This document shows, in pieces, positions 16,036 through 24,645 of a DNA stretch of 64,000 nucleotides. Within the stretch, counting starts at the first letter, position 1, and every line of letters begins with the position of its first letter. Source of the stretch: Clostridia bacterium (GTDB taxonomy: Bacteria; Bacillota; Clostridia; Oscillospirales; Acutalibacteraceae); contig CAAEIG010000168.1 in NCBI GenBank assembly GCA_900755895.1, forward strand, positions 18,918 to 82,917, in the 5' to 3' direction. Below the pieces are notes generated by a model that was not told the origin of the DNA, did not search any database, and saw only the letters and a list, made by a program, of their open reading frames with translations. Made by a program: the position numbers and the translations under genes.

Positions 16036-16815
16036 CTACTCACCCCGATGCTGCCGAACTCCAAACCAAATGGCGCAACACAGTGCTACAAAAGCCCCTC
16101 CCAAACAGGGGAAGTAGATACTCTGGGAAAATTGCCCCACGGCGGGGTGACTCATGACACATAGGAACACAAAGCAAAAGCAAATGAGTGCGCTAAGAAA
16201 AATCCACAGAGGATTGCGGTTTTCCGTCATCTCCGGGGAGCTTGCCCACTGCAATCTGCGCTGCAATTGGAGGAGCAGCTGCTCCTGATTTTCCAACCCA
16301 TTGACCAGAAAATATGTGCGCCGGGTCACGCGGCCACTGGGGTGGCGTATCCGGCAAACCAGGGAATAGTGGGTGGAATTCACCTTCATTCGCTCCACTT
16401 TCACAATCTCATCTGCTCCAACCGGCAAGTAGGGATCCTGGGCCATTCTGTCCAGGAATTTTTGGATTTTTACCATGGCTGCAGCATGGGACAGGGCTTC
16501 CGTGCCAAAATCCACCAGCTTTCGGGAATCTAGGACAAACAGACGATCCCCCTCCATAAGGAAAAACACGGTGACATCTTTCACAGACTTCCGTCCCAGT
16601 TTCATCGCAAAAATCACCATGAAAGCGGTAACACCTAGCCACAGAACCACGGATATCAGCTTCATGGGTAACCCCAATTGGAATCCCACCACGGTCCCAC
16701 CAAGGATCAGCACCAACGCCAAAACCACAATCCCCACAATGCCTCCCAGGATTTGCAGACCATATCGATTTTTCTTTTCAGTGTCTTGAGACATCCAAAT
16801 TTGTTCGATCTTCAT
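16036..16815 (-). CDS. Unrecognised four-helix membrane protein
   Basis: A 259-residue protein that I cannot assign. After a charged start (MKIEQIWMSQDTEKKNRYGLQ) come two membrane helices (about 22-48 and 53-72), a soluble middle part of about 115 residues with alternating strands (FFLMEGDRLFVLDSRKL, HYSLVCRIRHPSGRVTRRTYFLV) and then two more helices (about 203-223 and 232-252). The 2+soluble+2 layout, with soluble part on the inside by the positive-inside rule, recalls small regulatory or PH-like membrane proteins, but that is only a guess. It is monocistronic with its own promoter. Confidence 0.65.
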   Translation of the reverse strand: MKIEQIWMSQDTEKKNRYGLQILGGIVGIVVLALVLILGGTVVGFQLGLPMKLISVVLWLGVTAFMVIFAMKLGRKSVKDVTVFFLMEGDRLFVLDSRKLVDFGTEALSHAAAMVKIQKFLDRMAQDPYLPVGADEIVKVERMKVNSTHYSLVCRIRHPSGRVTRRTYFLVNGLENQEQLLLQLQRRLQWASSPEMTENRNPLWIFLSALICFCFVFLCVMSHPAVGQFSQSIYFPCLGGAFVALCCAIWFGVRQHRGE

Positions 16816-16838
16816 ACCGCTCCCCCACCCTCGGTGTC

Positions 16839-16868
16839 ATTATAGCATGGCGGGAAAAGGCCGTGCAA
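16839..16868 (-). promoter_or_regulatory. Promoter of the four-helix membrane protein gene
   Basis: Read leftward: TTGCAC (16868-16863), 18-base spacer, TATAAT (16844-16839), 23 bases before the start codon. Confidence 0.72.
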
Positions 16869-16947
16869 CAAGAGGCCCCACAAATAAATGAAGCAAGTTT
16901 CCCTGTGTTGTCTGGATAACAACTTGCAGAAATCGACAAATACTAAT

Positions 16948-16975
16948 GGCCGCGGATACTGCTTCATCCGCGGCC
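16948..16975. terminator. GC-rich perfect hairpin between genes
   Basis: Arms GGCCGCGGAT and ATCCGCGGCC (10 base pairs, 8-base loop) followed rightward by TTTTG. It lies downstream of the leftward cupin gene, for which the U tract is poor, so terminator function is uncertain. Confidence 0.5.
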
Positions 16976-17103
16976 TTTTGTGATACCCATTGCTGGGCAC
17001 TGGATGGGAGAGCGCACAACTGTATGACACTCTTTTTAATTAGAGAACTCAGTCAGTATAGCACCACACTTTTGTTGTCCCCTCAAGGGAGCGCCTCCGG
17101 GAA

Positions 17104-17559
17104 TCAACGGTTGTTTTCCTGTTCTTGGCTTTCTGCATCCTCCTTGGTGCAATGAATTGTTCCCTTGGGATGTTGGGGCGGGGCATAGAACGAAGAAAGC
17201 TTTAGAGGACAGTTCCCGGTGTTGAAGAGATTGTGCCAGGTGCCTCCCGGTACAAAGACAGCGTCACCTGGATTCATACGGCACTGAATATCCAGCTGGT
17301 TTCTAGACCTTCCCATGCGCACAACCCCTTGACCCTCTTCCACCCGAAGGAACTGATCCGTATCCGGATGCATTTCCACGCCGATTTCGCCGCGGACCGG
17401 GATGCTCATGACCGTCATTTGCAAATGGCATCCCGTCCAAAACGCTGTGCGGAAATTGGTATTCTGCTGAGCTGCATTTGCAATATTTGCCACAAACGGC
17501 TTGCAGCCATGATCGGTTTCACAAGAATTGCCGCAAGTATCCGTACGGTGAAAATTCAT
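17104..17559 (-). CDS. Cupin domain protein
   Basis: A 151-residue single-domain cupin. The two cupin motifs are visible: GEIGVEMHPDTDQFLRVEEGQGVV (motif 1, with H and E metal ligands) and NPGDAVFVPGGTWHNLFNTG (motif 2, with the second His). This resembles mannose-6-phosphate-isomerase-like small cupins that bind a metal and often act as sugar or small-molecule isomerases or sensors. The N-terminus is Cys- and His-rich (TDTCGNSCETDHGC). The ATG at 17559 is preferred because AGGAGG is immediately next to the earlier ATG at 17565 and six bases from this one. Substrate unknown. Confidence 0.85.
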   Translation of the reverse strand: MNFHRTDTCGNSCETDHGCKPFVANIANAAQQNTNFRTAFWTGCHLQMTVMSIPVRGEIGVEMHPDTDQFLRVEEGQGVVRMGRSRNQLDIQCRMNPGDAVFVPGGTWHNLFNTGNCPLKLSSFYAPPQHPKGTIHCTKEDAESQEQENNR

Positions 17560-17700
17560 ATTCATCCTCCTCTTTCTAGAATTGGTACAACACTATGCAG
17601 CCGTCTCATCCACGATGCCCACTATTTTTCCATTGGGATAGCCGATTCCGGTATGCCCGCTAAAACTTGGGTCAAAATAATGGGAAAGGAGGGGATTCGT

Positions 17701-18375
17701 ATGGTCTTTATCAAACTTTGCCTCATCGCTCTTGGATCCTTTGCCGTGCTATTTTTGGTGGCCAAATGTATCGGACACAAACAAATAGCCCAACTGGACT
17801 TCTTCGATTACATCACAGGAATCACCATTGGCTCCATTGCCGCCGAAATGGCCACCGAACTGGAAGAACCTTGGAAACCCCTTACTGCCATGTTTTTATA
17901 CGGCGGCGTCACCCTGCTTTTGAGCATCATTTCCAACAAATTCCCCAGAAGCCGGAAATATCTCAACGGCTCCCCCACCATTCTCATGGATAACGGAAAG
18001 CTGTTTTATAAAAATCTAAAAAAAGCCAAGCTGGATTTGAGCGAGTTCATGGTGATGTGCCGACAGCAAGGATACTTTGACCTGACTAATATCCAAACTG
18101 CCGTCTTTGAATACAACGGCAAACTGACCATCCTCCCAGTCACCAGCCAGCGTCCTGCTACGCCAAAAGATCTGAATGTAATTCCGGATCAGGAACTGCT
18201 GTTTACCGAGCTCATCATGGACGGCCGTATTCTGGAGGAAAATTTGAAGCGCATGGGCCTGGACCTGACTTGGCTTGACAAACAGCTAAAGCAGCGTCAC
18301 GTCCACTCTCCAAAGGATGTGATCCTGGCAGTTTGCGATCCAAACCTCAAATTTGTGCTTTACGAAAAAAAGTAA
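17701..18375 (+). CDS. DUF421/YetF family membrane protein
   Basis: A 224-residue protein of the YetF family. It has three N-terminal membrane helices (about 4-22, 32-50 and 58-76) with the family stretch IGHKQIAQLDFFDYITGITIGSIAAEMATE, then a soluble C-terminal domain containing GSPTILMDNGKLFYKNLKKAKLDLSEFMVMCRQQGYFDLTNIQTAVFEYNGKLTIL, the typical YetF signature. Family members occur in sporulating Firmicutes and have been linked to spore membranes; the molecular role is unsettled. Start chosen at the ATG preceded by AAAGGAGGGG. Monocistronic, ending in a strong terminator. Confidence 0.9.
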   Translation: MVFIKLCLIALGSFAVLFLVAKCIGHKQIAQLDFFDYITGITIGSIAAEMATELEEPWKPLTAMFLYGGVTLLLSIISNKFPRSRKYLNGSPTILMDNGKLFYKNLKKAKLDLSEFMVMCRQQGYFDLTNIQTAVFEYNGKLTILPVTSQRPATPKDLNVIPDQELLFTELIMDGRILEENLKRMGLDLTWLDKQLKQRHVHSPKDVILAVCDPNLKFVLYEKK

Positions 18376-18401
18376 CCATCCTCCCACTCTCAGCCCATGG
18401 G

Positions 18402-18437
18402 AAAAGGGACTGCTGCAGCACGCGGCAGTCCCTTTTT
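18402..18437 (+). terminator. Terminator of the YetF-type gene
   Basis: Arms AAAAGGGACTGC and GCAGTCCCTTTTT with an 11-base loop and a T-run, starting 27 bases after the stop. Confidence 0.88.
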
Positions 18438-18574
18438 CATGGGAATTTTCTGGAAGGCTCCTCCGGTTTGAAAAAGCTTTCCAAAAGAAGAAAAATACTG
18501 CAAAAAGGCCCTTCCCGTTTGCCAGGGAGTGTGATAGAATAGGCGGGAAATCAGAAGGAACAGGAAGATCGACT

Positions 18575-19849
18575 ATGAACTTAAAAGCAAAAGTGAGAAG
18601 GATTGGGAATCATCCCCTGATCCAGGTACTGGCAAACAATCAGGGGAACCCTCGGACGCTGGTGCTGATCGAACCTCTGTGGGGTATTCCCTATAACCTA
18701 ATCGCCCCCTTTGCCACCCTTTACATGTACACCCAAGGCGTGACGGACGTGCAAATCGGCCTCATTCTCTCCATCGCTATGGTAGTGCAGGTGTTCTTCT
18801 CCTTTTTCGGCGGAATCCTCACTGATAAAGTTGGCCGTAAATTCACCACCATGATGGGCGACTTCTTCGGATGGGCTATGGCCTGCCTGGTGTGGTCCGT
18901 ATCCAACAATTTCTGGCTGTTTTTAGCCGCAGCCATTCTCAACTGCTTTGAACAAATCAATCAGACGGCATGGTACTGCCTGCTGATCGAAGACGCTCAC
19001 CCAAAAGATCTTGTGAGCATTTACACATGGGTGAGTATCGGCGGACTGGTGGCTGTGTTTTTTGCCCCGCTTTCCGGCCTGTTTGTCAACGCCTACTCGG
19101 TGGTACCGGTGGTGCGTGTGCTGTACCTGCTCTTCTCCCTGACCATGATGATCAAAACCTTTATCACTTTCCGGTTCTGCCGGGAAACCAGGCAAGGTAA
19201 GATCCGCCGGGAGGAGACTAAAGGTGTTTCTGTCTTCCAAATGCTGGGGGAATACCGTCACTTAATTCCCCGTATGCTGGGGGACAAAGGCGTCCTAAAA
19301 GCCGTGGGGGTATCGGTGATCCTGTACATCACCAACATGGTGAACACCAATTTCTTCAGCCTGTATGTAACACAGCGACTGGGGCTTTCCGAAAATTTCC
19401 TGGCACTGTTCCCCATTCTAAACGCTGCTGTCATGCTGGTGTTCATGGTGGGAATTCAGCACCGCATGAGCGCGTCAAAATTCCGTGCGCCATTGTGGGC
19501 CGGTCTTGCACTGTACTGTGTGGCGGCCTTGGTGCTGATCTTCTCCCCCACAGGAAATCTGGGCTTCGCACTGGTTTACGTGTTCATTGCCGCCGTAGCT
19601 GCAGCCTTGGTAAATCCCCGCAAAGACGCTCTGCTCCAGCTCAATCTCAATCCCCAGGAGCGCGCCCGCCTGAACGCTTTAATCATGGCCTCCACCATCG
19701 CACTCTCCTCCCCCTTCGGGTATTTGGCCGGCTGGCTCTCCAGCCTAGATCGCCGCTTGCCTTTTGCTTTTGCCTTCCTGTTGTTCATCACGGCAATGAT
19801 CGTCATCAGCCGTATTCAAGAACCAAAAGTGGAGGAAGAACACGCCTGA
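18575..19849 (+). CDS. Major facilitator superfamily transporter
   Basis: A 424-residue inner-membrane protein with about 12 helices. Between helices 2 and 3 is GGILTDKVGRKFTTMMGD, the MFS motif A (G-x-L-x-D-x-x-G-R-K). The central loop (FRFCRETRQGKIRREETKG) separates two six-helix halves. The start at 18575 follows an AGGA site; a longer upstream frame reads through the previous terminator and is rejected. The substrate is unknown; no enzyme gene accompanies it. The C-terminus ends at a strong terminator. Confidence 0.88.
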   Translation: MNLKAKVRRIGNHPLIQVLANNQGNPRTLVLIEPLWGIPYNLIAPFATLYMYTQGVTDVQIGLILSIAMVVQVFFSFFGGILTDKVGRKFTTMMGDFFGWAMACLVWSVSNNFWLFLAAAILNCFEQINQTAWYCLLIEDAHPKDLVSIYTWVSIGGLVAVFFAPLSGLFVNAYSVVPVVRVLYLLFSLTMMIKTFITFRFCRETRQGKIRREETKGVSVFQMLGEYRHLIPRMLGDKGVLKAVGVSVILYITNMVNTNFFSLYVTQRLGLSENFLALFPILNAAVMLVFMVGIQHRMSASKFRAPLWAGLALYCVAALVLIFSPTGNLGFALVYVFIAAVAAALVNPRKDALLQLNLNPQERARLNALIMASTIALSSPFGYLAGWLSSLDRRLPFAFAFLLFITAMIVISRIQEPKVEEEHA

Positions 19850-19867
19850 TACAACCCTTAAACAGAA

Positions 19868-19909
19868 ACCGGACGGAAAGCAGTACGCTGCCTTCCGTCC
19901 GGTTTTTTC
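19868..19909 (+). terminator. Terminator of the MFS gene
   Basis: Arms ACCGGACGGAA (19868-19878) and TTCCGTCCGGT (19893-19903) with inner GCAG/CTGC pairing and a run of six T. Confidence 0.9.
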
Positions 19910-19979
19910 TGTTTGCCGCTGCCCTTCTCCTTGCGCTCTCTCCTTCTGGAATGAGTTTCAAGGCATAGCTCCGATTTTC

Positions 19980-20921
19980 TTACAGAGCAACGCTGTCCGT
20001 CAAGCTGTCAATTTCCCGCCTGCAGCCAAATTTCTCCTGATTCACTTGGGACAGCCGTGTATCCAACTGCCGCAAAACAGCGCTAATCTGATTCTTCGTG
20101 TCTTCCACCTGGCTCTGGGACTGATGGATACGGTCCAGAACCATCCAATCGGAGAAGATACCGTCAAAGAAGTAGTCCGCAAAACGAAGGAACCCGTCAA
20201 TGCTCACCTGCAGATCCCCGTCCAGAGTCACATCCGCCAGCTCCGTTTTAAAGACCCTCAACTGGGACTGGAGCCCTTCCACCAAGTTTTGGGCTGTGTC
20301 CAGGTGATCGTGCTTGATCAGATCTGTCATAATGCCGCCACCCACCAAGTCCCAGGTGCCCCAGCCCTCAGCGCTGTCCAGGCTGGAGAGGATCTGGTCC
20401 GTGGTGGAAAGCGCTTTCTGTCCAGCTGAAATCGCCTCTTCCAGCTCCTTTTCTTGAGCTTCCAGTACGGAGATCCGTTCCTCTAGATTCAGAATCTTCT
20501 CGCCTTCCGGACCGCCCGCCTTTTTCACCGCTTGAATCTTTTCCGCCCACAGTGCCTGGTACCTGCTTTCACTGTCCCAGACATCATTCAGCTCTGACCG
20601 GCACCGGCGAAGATCCTCCTCCACCCCGGCTAATTCCCGCACAGCTGCGTCATATTTCACTCGGGCGGCATAGGCCTCCTGACGCTCTTTGTCCAGCTTT
20701 TCACCGCGTTTTCCCATAACACGGTAGAAAAAGGCTGCAAGGCTTCGACCTTCCAAGCGGTCCACATCCGCCTGCTCTTCTTGAAAGAGCTTTTTCAACG
20801 CGTCTGTCTGGGCGGCGTACTGATCCCTCTGGGCGGTCAATTCCTTCTGAATCACCTCCAGTCTTCGCTTTCGGGTGCATTGCTCCAGAAGTTCTTTCAG
20901 CTGGTCATCATAGTAATTCAT
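19980..20921 (-). CDS. Coiled-coil cytosolic protein of unknown function
   Basis: A 313-residue protein without signal peptide or membrane helix. Residues about 1-185 are long helices with heptad-like Leu/Ala spacing and many Glu, Arg and Gln (LKELLEQCTRKRRLEVIQKELTAQRDQYAAQTD at the start), with a short Phe-rich break (SLAAFFYRVMGKRGEKLDKER). A Gly-rich turn (GWGTWDLVGGGIMTDLIKHDHLD) near 190-212 is followed by another helical part and a Phe-rich stretch (FLRFADYFFDGIFSDWMVLDRI). I do not recognise the family; this layout occurs in envelope-stress-linked proteins of Firmicutes. The ATG at 20921 follows GAGGAGGGG. Confidence 0.72.
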   Translation of the reverse strand: MNYYDDQLKELLEQCTRKRRLEVIQKELTAQRDQYAAQTDALKKLFQEEQADVDRLEGRSLAAFFYRVMGKRGEKLDKERQEAYAARVKYDAAVRELAGVEEDLRRCRSELNDVWDSESRYQALWAEKIQAVKKAGGPEGEKILNLEERISVLEAQEKELEEAISAGQKALSTTDQILSSLDSAEGWGTWDLVGGGIMTDLIKHDHLDTAQNLVEGLQSQLRVFKTELADVTLDGDLQVSIDGFLRFADYFFDGIFSDWMVLDRIHQSQSQVEDTKNQISAVLRQLDTRLSQVNQEKFGCRREIDSLTDSVAL

Positions 20922-21004
20922 AGTTCCCCTCCTCATGGTCATCCCCTTTGGCAGAAAGTTTCTTGCCTATTTCCTCACTCCGGGGGACGCATCACTATGA
21001 GACA

Positions 21005-21033
21005 ATTATATCACAGCCAATAGCACCTGTGCA
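21005..21033 (-). promoter_or_regulatory. Promoter of the coiled-coil protein gene
   Basis: Read leftward: TGCACA (21033-21028), 17-base spacer, TATAAT (21010-21005) preceded by TGA as an extended -10. The -35 is weak. Confidence 0.6.
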
Positions 21034-21080
21034 GGGGATCACCACACTTCTTTCCAACTGTCCGGGAATATCCCGTCCCA

Positions 21081-21109
21081 TTGTCACAGCACTCAAAAAG
21101 CGCTATACT
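21081..21109 (+). promoter_or_regulatory. Promoter of the second SGNH hydrolase gene
   Basis: TTGTCA (21081-21086), 17-base spacer, TATACT (21104-21109), 32 bases before the ATG at 21142. Confidence 0.8.
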
Positions 21110-21141
21110 GAGGAAAACACCTGTTGAAAAGAGGGATTACC

Positions 21142-21810
21142 ATGAAAGTCCTGTTTCTTGGCAACAGCCACACCTTTGTCCACTACGTACCCGCCAGAGT
21201 AACACACTTCTGCCAAAGCCACGGCACGGACCTGGAAACCACGATGCTCACCCATCCCGGCATGGGACTGGACTGGCACTTAAACCAGTCCCAAACCTAC
21301 TACAATCTGCGCTGTGGCAAGTACGATGCTGTGGTACTTCAGCACAATGCCCACCCCTTTCCCGGGCGGGAGTCCCTGCTGAAAGCCGGGAAAGCCGTAG
21401 CTGATCTGGCCCCCCAGGGCACCAAGGTCTACTTATACATGACCTGGAGCGAGAAAAAGAACCCCCAAGGTCAACAGGTCATGACGGACGCTTACAAAGC
21501 ATTGGCCGCGGAAACCGGAGCCGTTCTCTGTCCTGTGGGAGAAATCTGGTGGAGCGTGGCAGCAGCGCATCCGGAGGAAGAGCTATACTTCGCCGACGGA
21601 GAGCACAGCTCGGTGCTGGGCGCCTCCCTGGCCGGCGCAGTCATTGGCCGGACCCTGCTGAATCTGGAAGTCACCCCGGAGCTGTGCTATCAGGACGCCA
21701 AAAAGTTGGCCCAGCTGGAACTGGATCCTCAATTGATCGACATGATTATGGAAGATGGAACCTACAAAATGGTCCCCTTGCACTCCATTTCTGACCAAGA
21801 AAGAGGATAA
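21142..21810 (+). CDS. SGNH-like hydrolase (second copy)
   Basis: A 222-residue cytosolic protein with block I MKVLFLGNSHTFVHYVP, a GMGLDWHL turn, LQHNAHP in the block III position and FADGEHSSVLG near the C-terminal catalytic area, where the Asp/His pair is DGEH rather than the DGVHP of the first copy at 6163. The fold is SGNH hydrolase, but the altered block V makes the catalytic competence less certain. About 40 extra residues at the C-terminus form helices. The start at 21142 follows GAGGG by seven bases; an upstream TTG is rejected. It is followed at 64 bases by the VOC gene. Confidence 0.75.
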   Translation: MKVLFLGNSHTFVHYVPARVTHFCQSHGTDLETTMLTHPGMGLDWHLNQSQTYYNLRCGKYDAVVLQHNAHPFPGRESLLKAGKAVADLAPQGTKVYLYMTWSEKKNPQGQQVMTDAYKALAAETGAVLCPVGEIWWSVAAAHPEEELYFADGEHSSVLGASLAGAVIGRTLLNLEVTPELCYQDAKKLAQLELDPQLIDMIMEDGTYKMVPLHSISDQERG

Positions 21811-21874
21811 TCCGTCCCCGTGGTCAATGGGAACTGGAAGAAACTCACTGTGAAACAAGGAGGCAGCGATAGAA

Positions 21875-22276
21875 ATGATCGGAAGCGTGGTATTTTTGCC
21901 TGTGGAGAACCTGGAACGTACCCGCAGATTCTACACCCAAGTACTGGGACTGGAACTAACTATGGTCCAGCCCGCCGGAGCTGAGATTTATGACACCGGC
22001 TATGGATATTGGGGATTCTGCGCCTATGGCGACGGACGCCCAGCACCGAGCGGTGACCGTGGGGTATGCCTCTCCTTAAACTGCAAAGATCGCCAGGAAG
22101 TGGACGCTCGCTGGCAGACAGCGTTGTCTCAAGGAGCCCAACCGGTTTCCCCGCCTGCGGAACATAAGAGGTTCCCGGTTTATTCCTGCTTTTTGGCCGA
22201 TCCGGACGGGTATCGGGTTGAGTTGCAAGTCATCGAAGGGGAAGTCTCGCCCTGCCAAGAGGCTCCAGGCCATTGA
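21875..22276 (+). CDS. VOC/glyoxalase-fold protein
   Basis: A 133-residue protein of the vicinal oxygen chelate fold. Two beta-alpha-beta modules are readable: SVVFLPVENLERTRRFYTQVLGLEL at the start and VYSCFLADPDGYRVELQVIE at the end, with the closing Glu of the metal site in RVELQV. Family members include glyoxalases, dioxygenases and antibiotic-binding proteins; nothing in the neighbourhood tells which. An AGGAGG site precedes the ATG. Probably co-transcribed with the SGNH gene upstream. Confidence 0.85.
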   Translation: MIGSVVFLPVENLERTRRFYTQVLGLELTMVQPAGAEIYDTGYGYWGFCAYGDGRPAPSGDRGVCLSLNCKDRQEVDARWQTALSQGAQPVSPPAEHKRFPVYSCFLADPDGYRVELQVIEGEVSPCQEAPGH

Positions 22277-22346
22277 ACCGGCGCCATCTTGGTATGTTAT
22301 CACCAATAATCCGAGGTGTTTTGACTGTATTTTTCATCATTTTTTC

Positions 22347-22375
22347 TTGTGTTGTCACTCTTCTTTTGCTATAAT
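22347..22375 (+). promoter_or_regulatory. Promoter of the glycogen synthase gene
   Basis: TTGTGT (22347-22352), 17-base spacer, TATAAT (22370-22375), giving a leader of about 140 bases before the ATG at 22521. Confidence 0.72.
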
Positions 22376-22520
22376 AGAGTTGATACAAGAAGGTGGGATG
22401 TTTTTGTTAACAGCCACTGGATAGGCCCCAGTTGCACGTTCCATGTCCCTTGATTTTCATTTCTTTTTTGAACACCATGAACCACAATGGAGTTATAGAT
22501 CGGTGAAAGGAAGATTCGTT

Positions 22521-24602
22521 ATGGCACGAAAAAAGCAAACCCCTAAGAAAAAATCAGCAGCCAAGAAGACAACCGCTCCCGTTGTGAAGGAGCCTGTCCC
22601 CGCAGAGGAAAAAGTCGTCCCCACTGTTAACGCATCCGAACCGGTGGCAGAAAAGCCGGAAACCCCTGTAAAGGAAACCGCTCCAGTGAAGGAGCCCGTT
22701 CCCGCAGAGGAAAAGGAAGCTCCCGCTGTCAAAGCGCCCGAACCAGTGGCAGAAAAACCGGACATATCTTCTAAAGAATCTGCTGTTGCGGAAAAGCAAG
22801 ATCCTGCAGACGAAAAGGTTACTCCCACTGCCAAAGAGCCCAATCCTGTGGCAGAAAAAACGGACACATCGCCCAAGAAATCCGGTGCCGTGAAAGAATC
22901 TGCTCCTGCAGAAGAAAAGTCTATTTCGACTGCCAAAGAGTCCGAACCTGTGGCAGAAAAAACGGACACATCCACCAAGGAACCCGCAAAGAAAAAGGCT
23001 ACTCGGAAAAAGGCGGTACCGGCTGCGAAAAAAGCTGTGGCTGAACCCAAGGAAGAAAAGCTCCTTCCGAAAGAGGAGGTCCCCGCTCCTGAGGAACCTG
23101 CTCCTGCAGCCCCTGAAGCTGCCCCTGTGCAGGTGATGTCCAACCTGCCCCGGAGAAGTGTGGCTTTCATTGGTTCCGAGTGCCACCCCTTTGTCAAGAC
23201 AGGCGGACTGGGAGACGTGATGTACGCTCTGCCTCGAGAGCTGGTTCGGCTCAACTGCGACGTCCGGGTGATTCTCCCCCGCTACGCCTGCATTCCCCAA
23301 AAATACCAGGATAAGATGATCTATCGTGGAGAGTTCTACATGGATCTGGGCAACACCGGCCGGGAGTATTACGTGGGTATCATGGAATATATCTGTGACG
23401 GTGTGGTGTACGATTTCATCGACAATCAGGAGTTCTTCACCTCTGGAAATCCCTATATCAATCTGGTGGATGACATCCCGAAGTACTGCTTCTTCAGCAA
23501 GGCCGCCCTGGCCGCACTGAATTACATGAACTGGATTCCCGACATCATCCACTGCCACGACTGGCAGGCTGCTCTGGTGCCCGTGTATCTGCGCACTCTG
23601 TTCCAGAATTCCCCCGTGGGCCATGCTCGGTCCATACTCACCATCCACAACCTCCGTTTCCAGGGTGTTTTCAATATTCCCACCATTCAGTACTGGTCCG
23701 GCCTGCCGGATTCCGTCTTCAATATGGGCGCTCTCAAACAGGATTATGTGGATGCCAACATGCTCAAAGGCGGCCTGGCCTATGCGGACCGGATCACCAC
23801 CGTCAGCGGCACCTATGCCCAGGAGATCCAGACCAGCGAGTATGGAGAGCATCTGGAAGGCCATCTGCGGTACCACAACTATAAGTTGAGAGGCATTGTC
23901 AACGGCATCGACTATGACATGTGGAATCCGGAGACCGACCCTGCCCTGGCTGTGAATTACGGCCTTGGCAATGTGTTGGATCACAAGATGGAAAACAAAC
24001 TGGCCCTGCAAAAGGAGCTGGGATTGGAAGAGGACGAGAGCAAATTCGTCATCGGATTGATCTCCCGACTGACCAACCAGAAAGGCTTGGATCTGGTCAG
24101 TTCCATCATTCCCCAGGTGCTGGACGGCAACACTCAGATTGTGGTTTTGGGTACCGGCGACAAGCAGTATGAAGACACCTTCCGTTACTATGAAAGCGTC
24201 AACAAGGGCACTTTTGTAGCCTGTATTCAATACGATGAGGCCAGAGCACATCGGATCTACGCCGGTTCTGACGCCCTTCTGGTACCGTCCCGGTTTGAGC
24301 CCTGCGGCCTGACCCAGCTCAATGCCATGCACTACGGCACCCTGCCCATCGTCCGGGAAACCGGCGGCTTGAAGGACACTGTGGAGCCCTACAACACCTT
24401 CACCGGTGACGGAAACGGCTTCACCTTTGACCGCTATGATGCCGGCCTGCTCCTAGATGCCATCAACCGGGCAAAAACCGAGTATTTCACAAACCGGTAT
24501 CATTGGGACGAAGTGGTCCAACGGGATATGGCAAAAGACGTCTCCTGGGAGAATTCCGCCAAGCAGTACAAAGACTTGTATTTGGAATTGACTCAGTGGT
24601 AA
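22521..24602 (+). CDS. glgA: Glycogen synthase with repetitive Lys/Pro/Glu-rich N-terminal extension
   Basis: A 693-residue cytosolic enzyme that adds glucose from ADP-glucose to glycogen. Residues about 216-693 are a complete GT5 synthase: SVAFIGSECHPFVKTGGLGDVMYALP with the KTGGL substrate loop, HCHDWQAALVPVYLR, FVIGLISRLTNQKGLDLV, and the C-terminal EPCGLTQLNAMHYGTLPIVRETGGLKDTV. Ahead of it is a non-family extension of about 215 residues: a basic start (MARKKQTPKKKSAAKKTTAP), four 34-residue tandem repeats and a Lys/Ala then Pro/Glu-rich spacer. Usual GlgA length is about 480. The start follows GGTGAAAGGAAG. No glgB, glgC or glgP gene is in the window. The tail could bind polyanions or the glycogen particle; that is inference. 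Confidence 0.93.
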   Translation: MARKKQTPKKKSAAKKTTAPVVKEPVPAEEKVVPTVNASEPVAEKPETPVKETAPVKEPVPAEEKEAPAVKAPEPVAEKPDISSKESAVAEKQDPADEKVTPTAKEPNPVAEKTDTSPKKSGAVKESAPAEEKSISTAKESEPVAEKTDTSTKEPAKKKATRKKAVPAAKKAVAEPKEEKLLPKEEVPAPEEPAPAAPEAAPVQVMSNLPRRSVAFIGSECHPFVKTGGLGDVMYALPRELVRLNCDVRVILPRYACIPQKYQDKMIYRGEFYMDLGNTGREYYVGIMEYICDGVVYDFIDNQEFFTSGNPYINLVDDIPKYCFFSKAALAALNYMNWIPDIIHCHDWQAALVPVYLRTLFQNSPVGHARSILTIHNLRFQGVFNIPTIQYWSGLPDSVFNMGALKQDYVDANMLKGGLAYADRITTVSGTYAQEIQTSEYGEHLEGHLRYHNYKLRGIVNGIDYDMWNPETDPALAVNYGLGNVLDHKMENKLALQKELGLEEDESKFVIGLISRLTNQKGLDLVSSIIPQVLDGNTQIVVLGTGDKQYEDTFRYYESVNKGTFVACIQYDEARAHRIYAGSDALLVPSRFEPCGLTQLNAMHYGTLPIVRETGGLKDTVEPYNTFTGDGNGFTFDRYDAGLLLDAINRAKTEYFTNRYHWDEVVQRDMAKDVSWENSAKQYKDLYLELTQW
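22584..22991 (+). repeat. Four tandem 102-bp coding repeats in glgA
   Basis: Residues 22-55, 56-89, 90-123 and 124-157 of the glycogen synthase align without gaps as four 34-residue units. Each has the skeleton xKE-x-x-PAEEK in its first third and E/N-PVAEK-P/T near its middle. The copies have diverged at the DNA level, so this is an old expansion, with no direct nucleotide identity over the whole unit. Confidence 0.9.
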
Positions 24603-24645
24603 AGAGAATTCCCCAGCTAACTTTTGCATCAGGAGGCTTACGCCC

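Noticed and set aside
22554..24332. A 592-residue leftward open frame opposite glgA
   Set aside because: It is the complementary shadow of the glycogen synthase gene: no ribosome site, no domain, and the GT5 motifs are all on the + strand.
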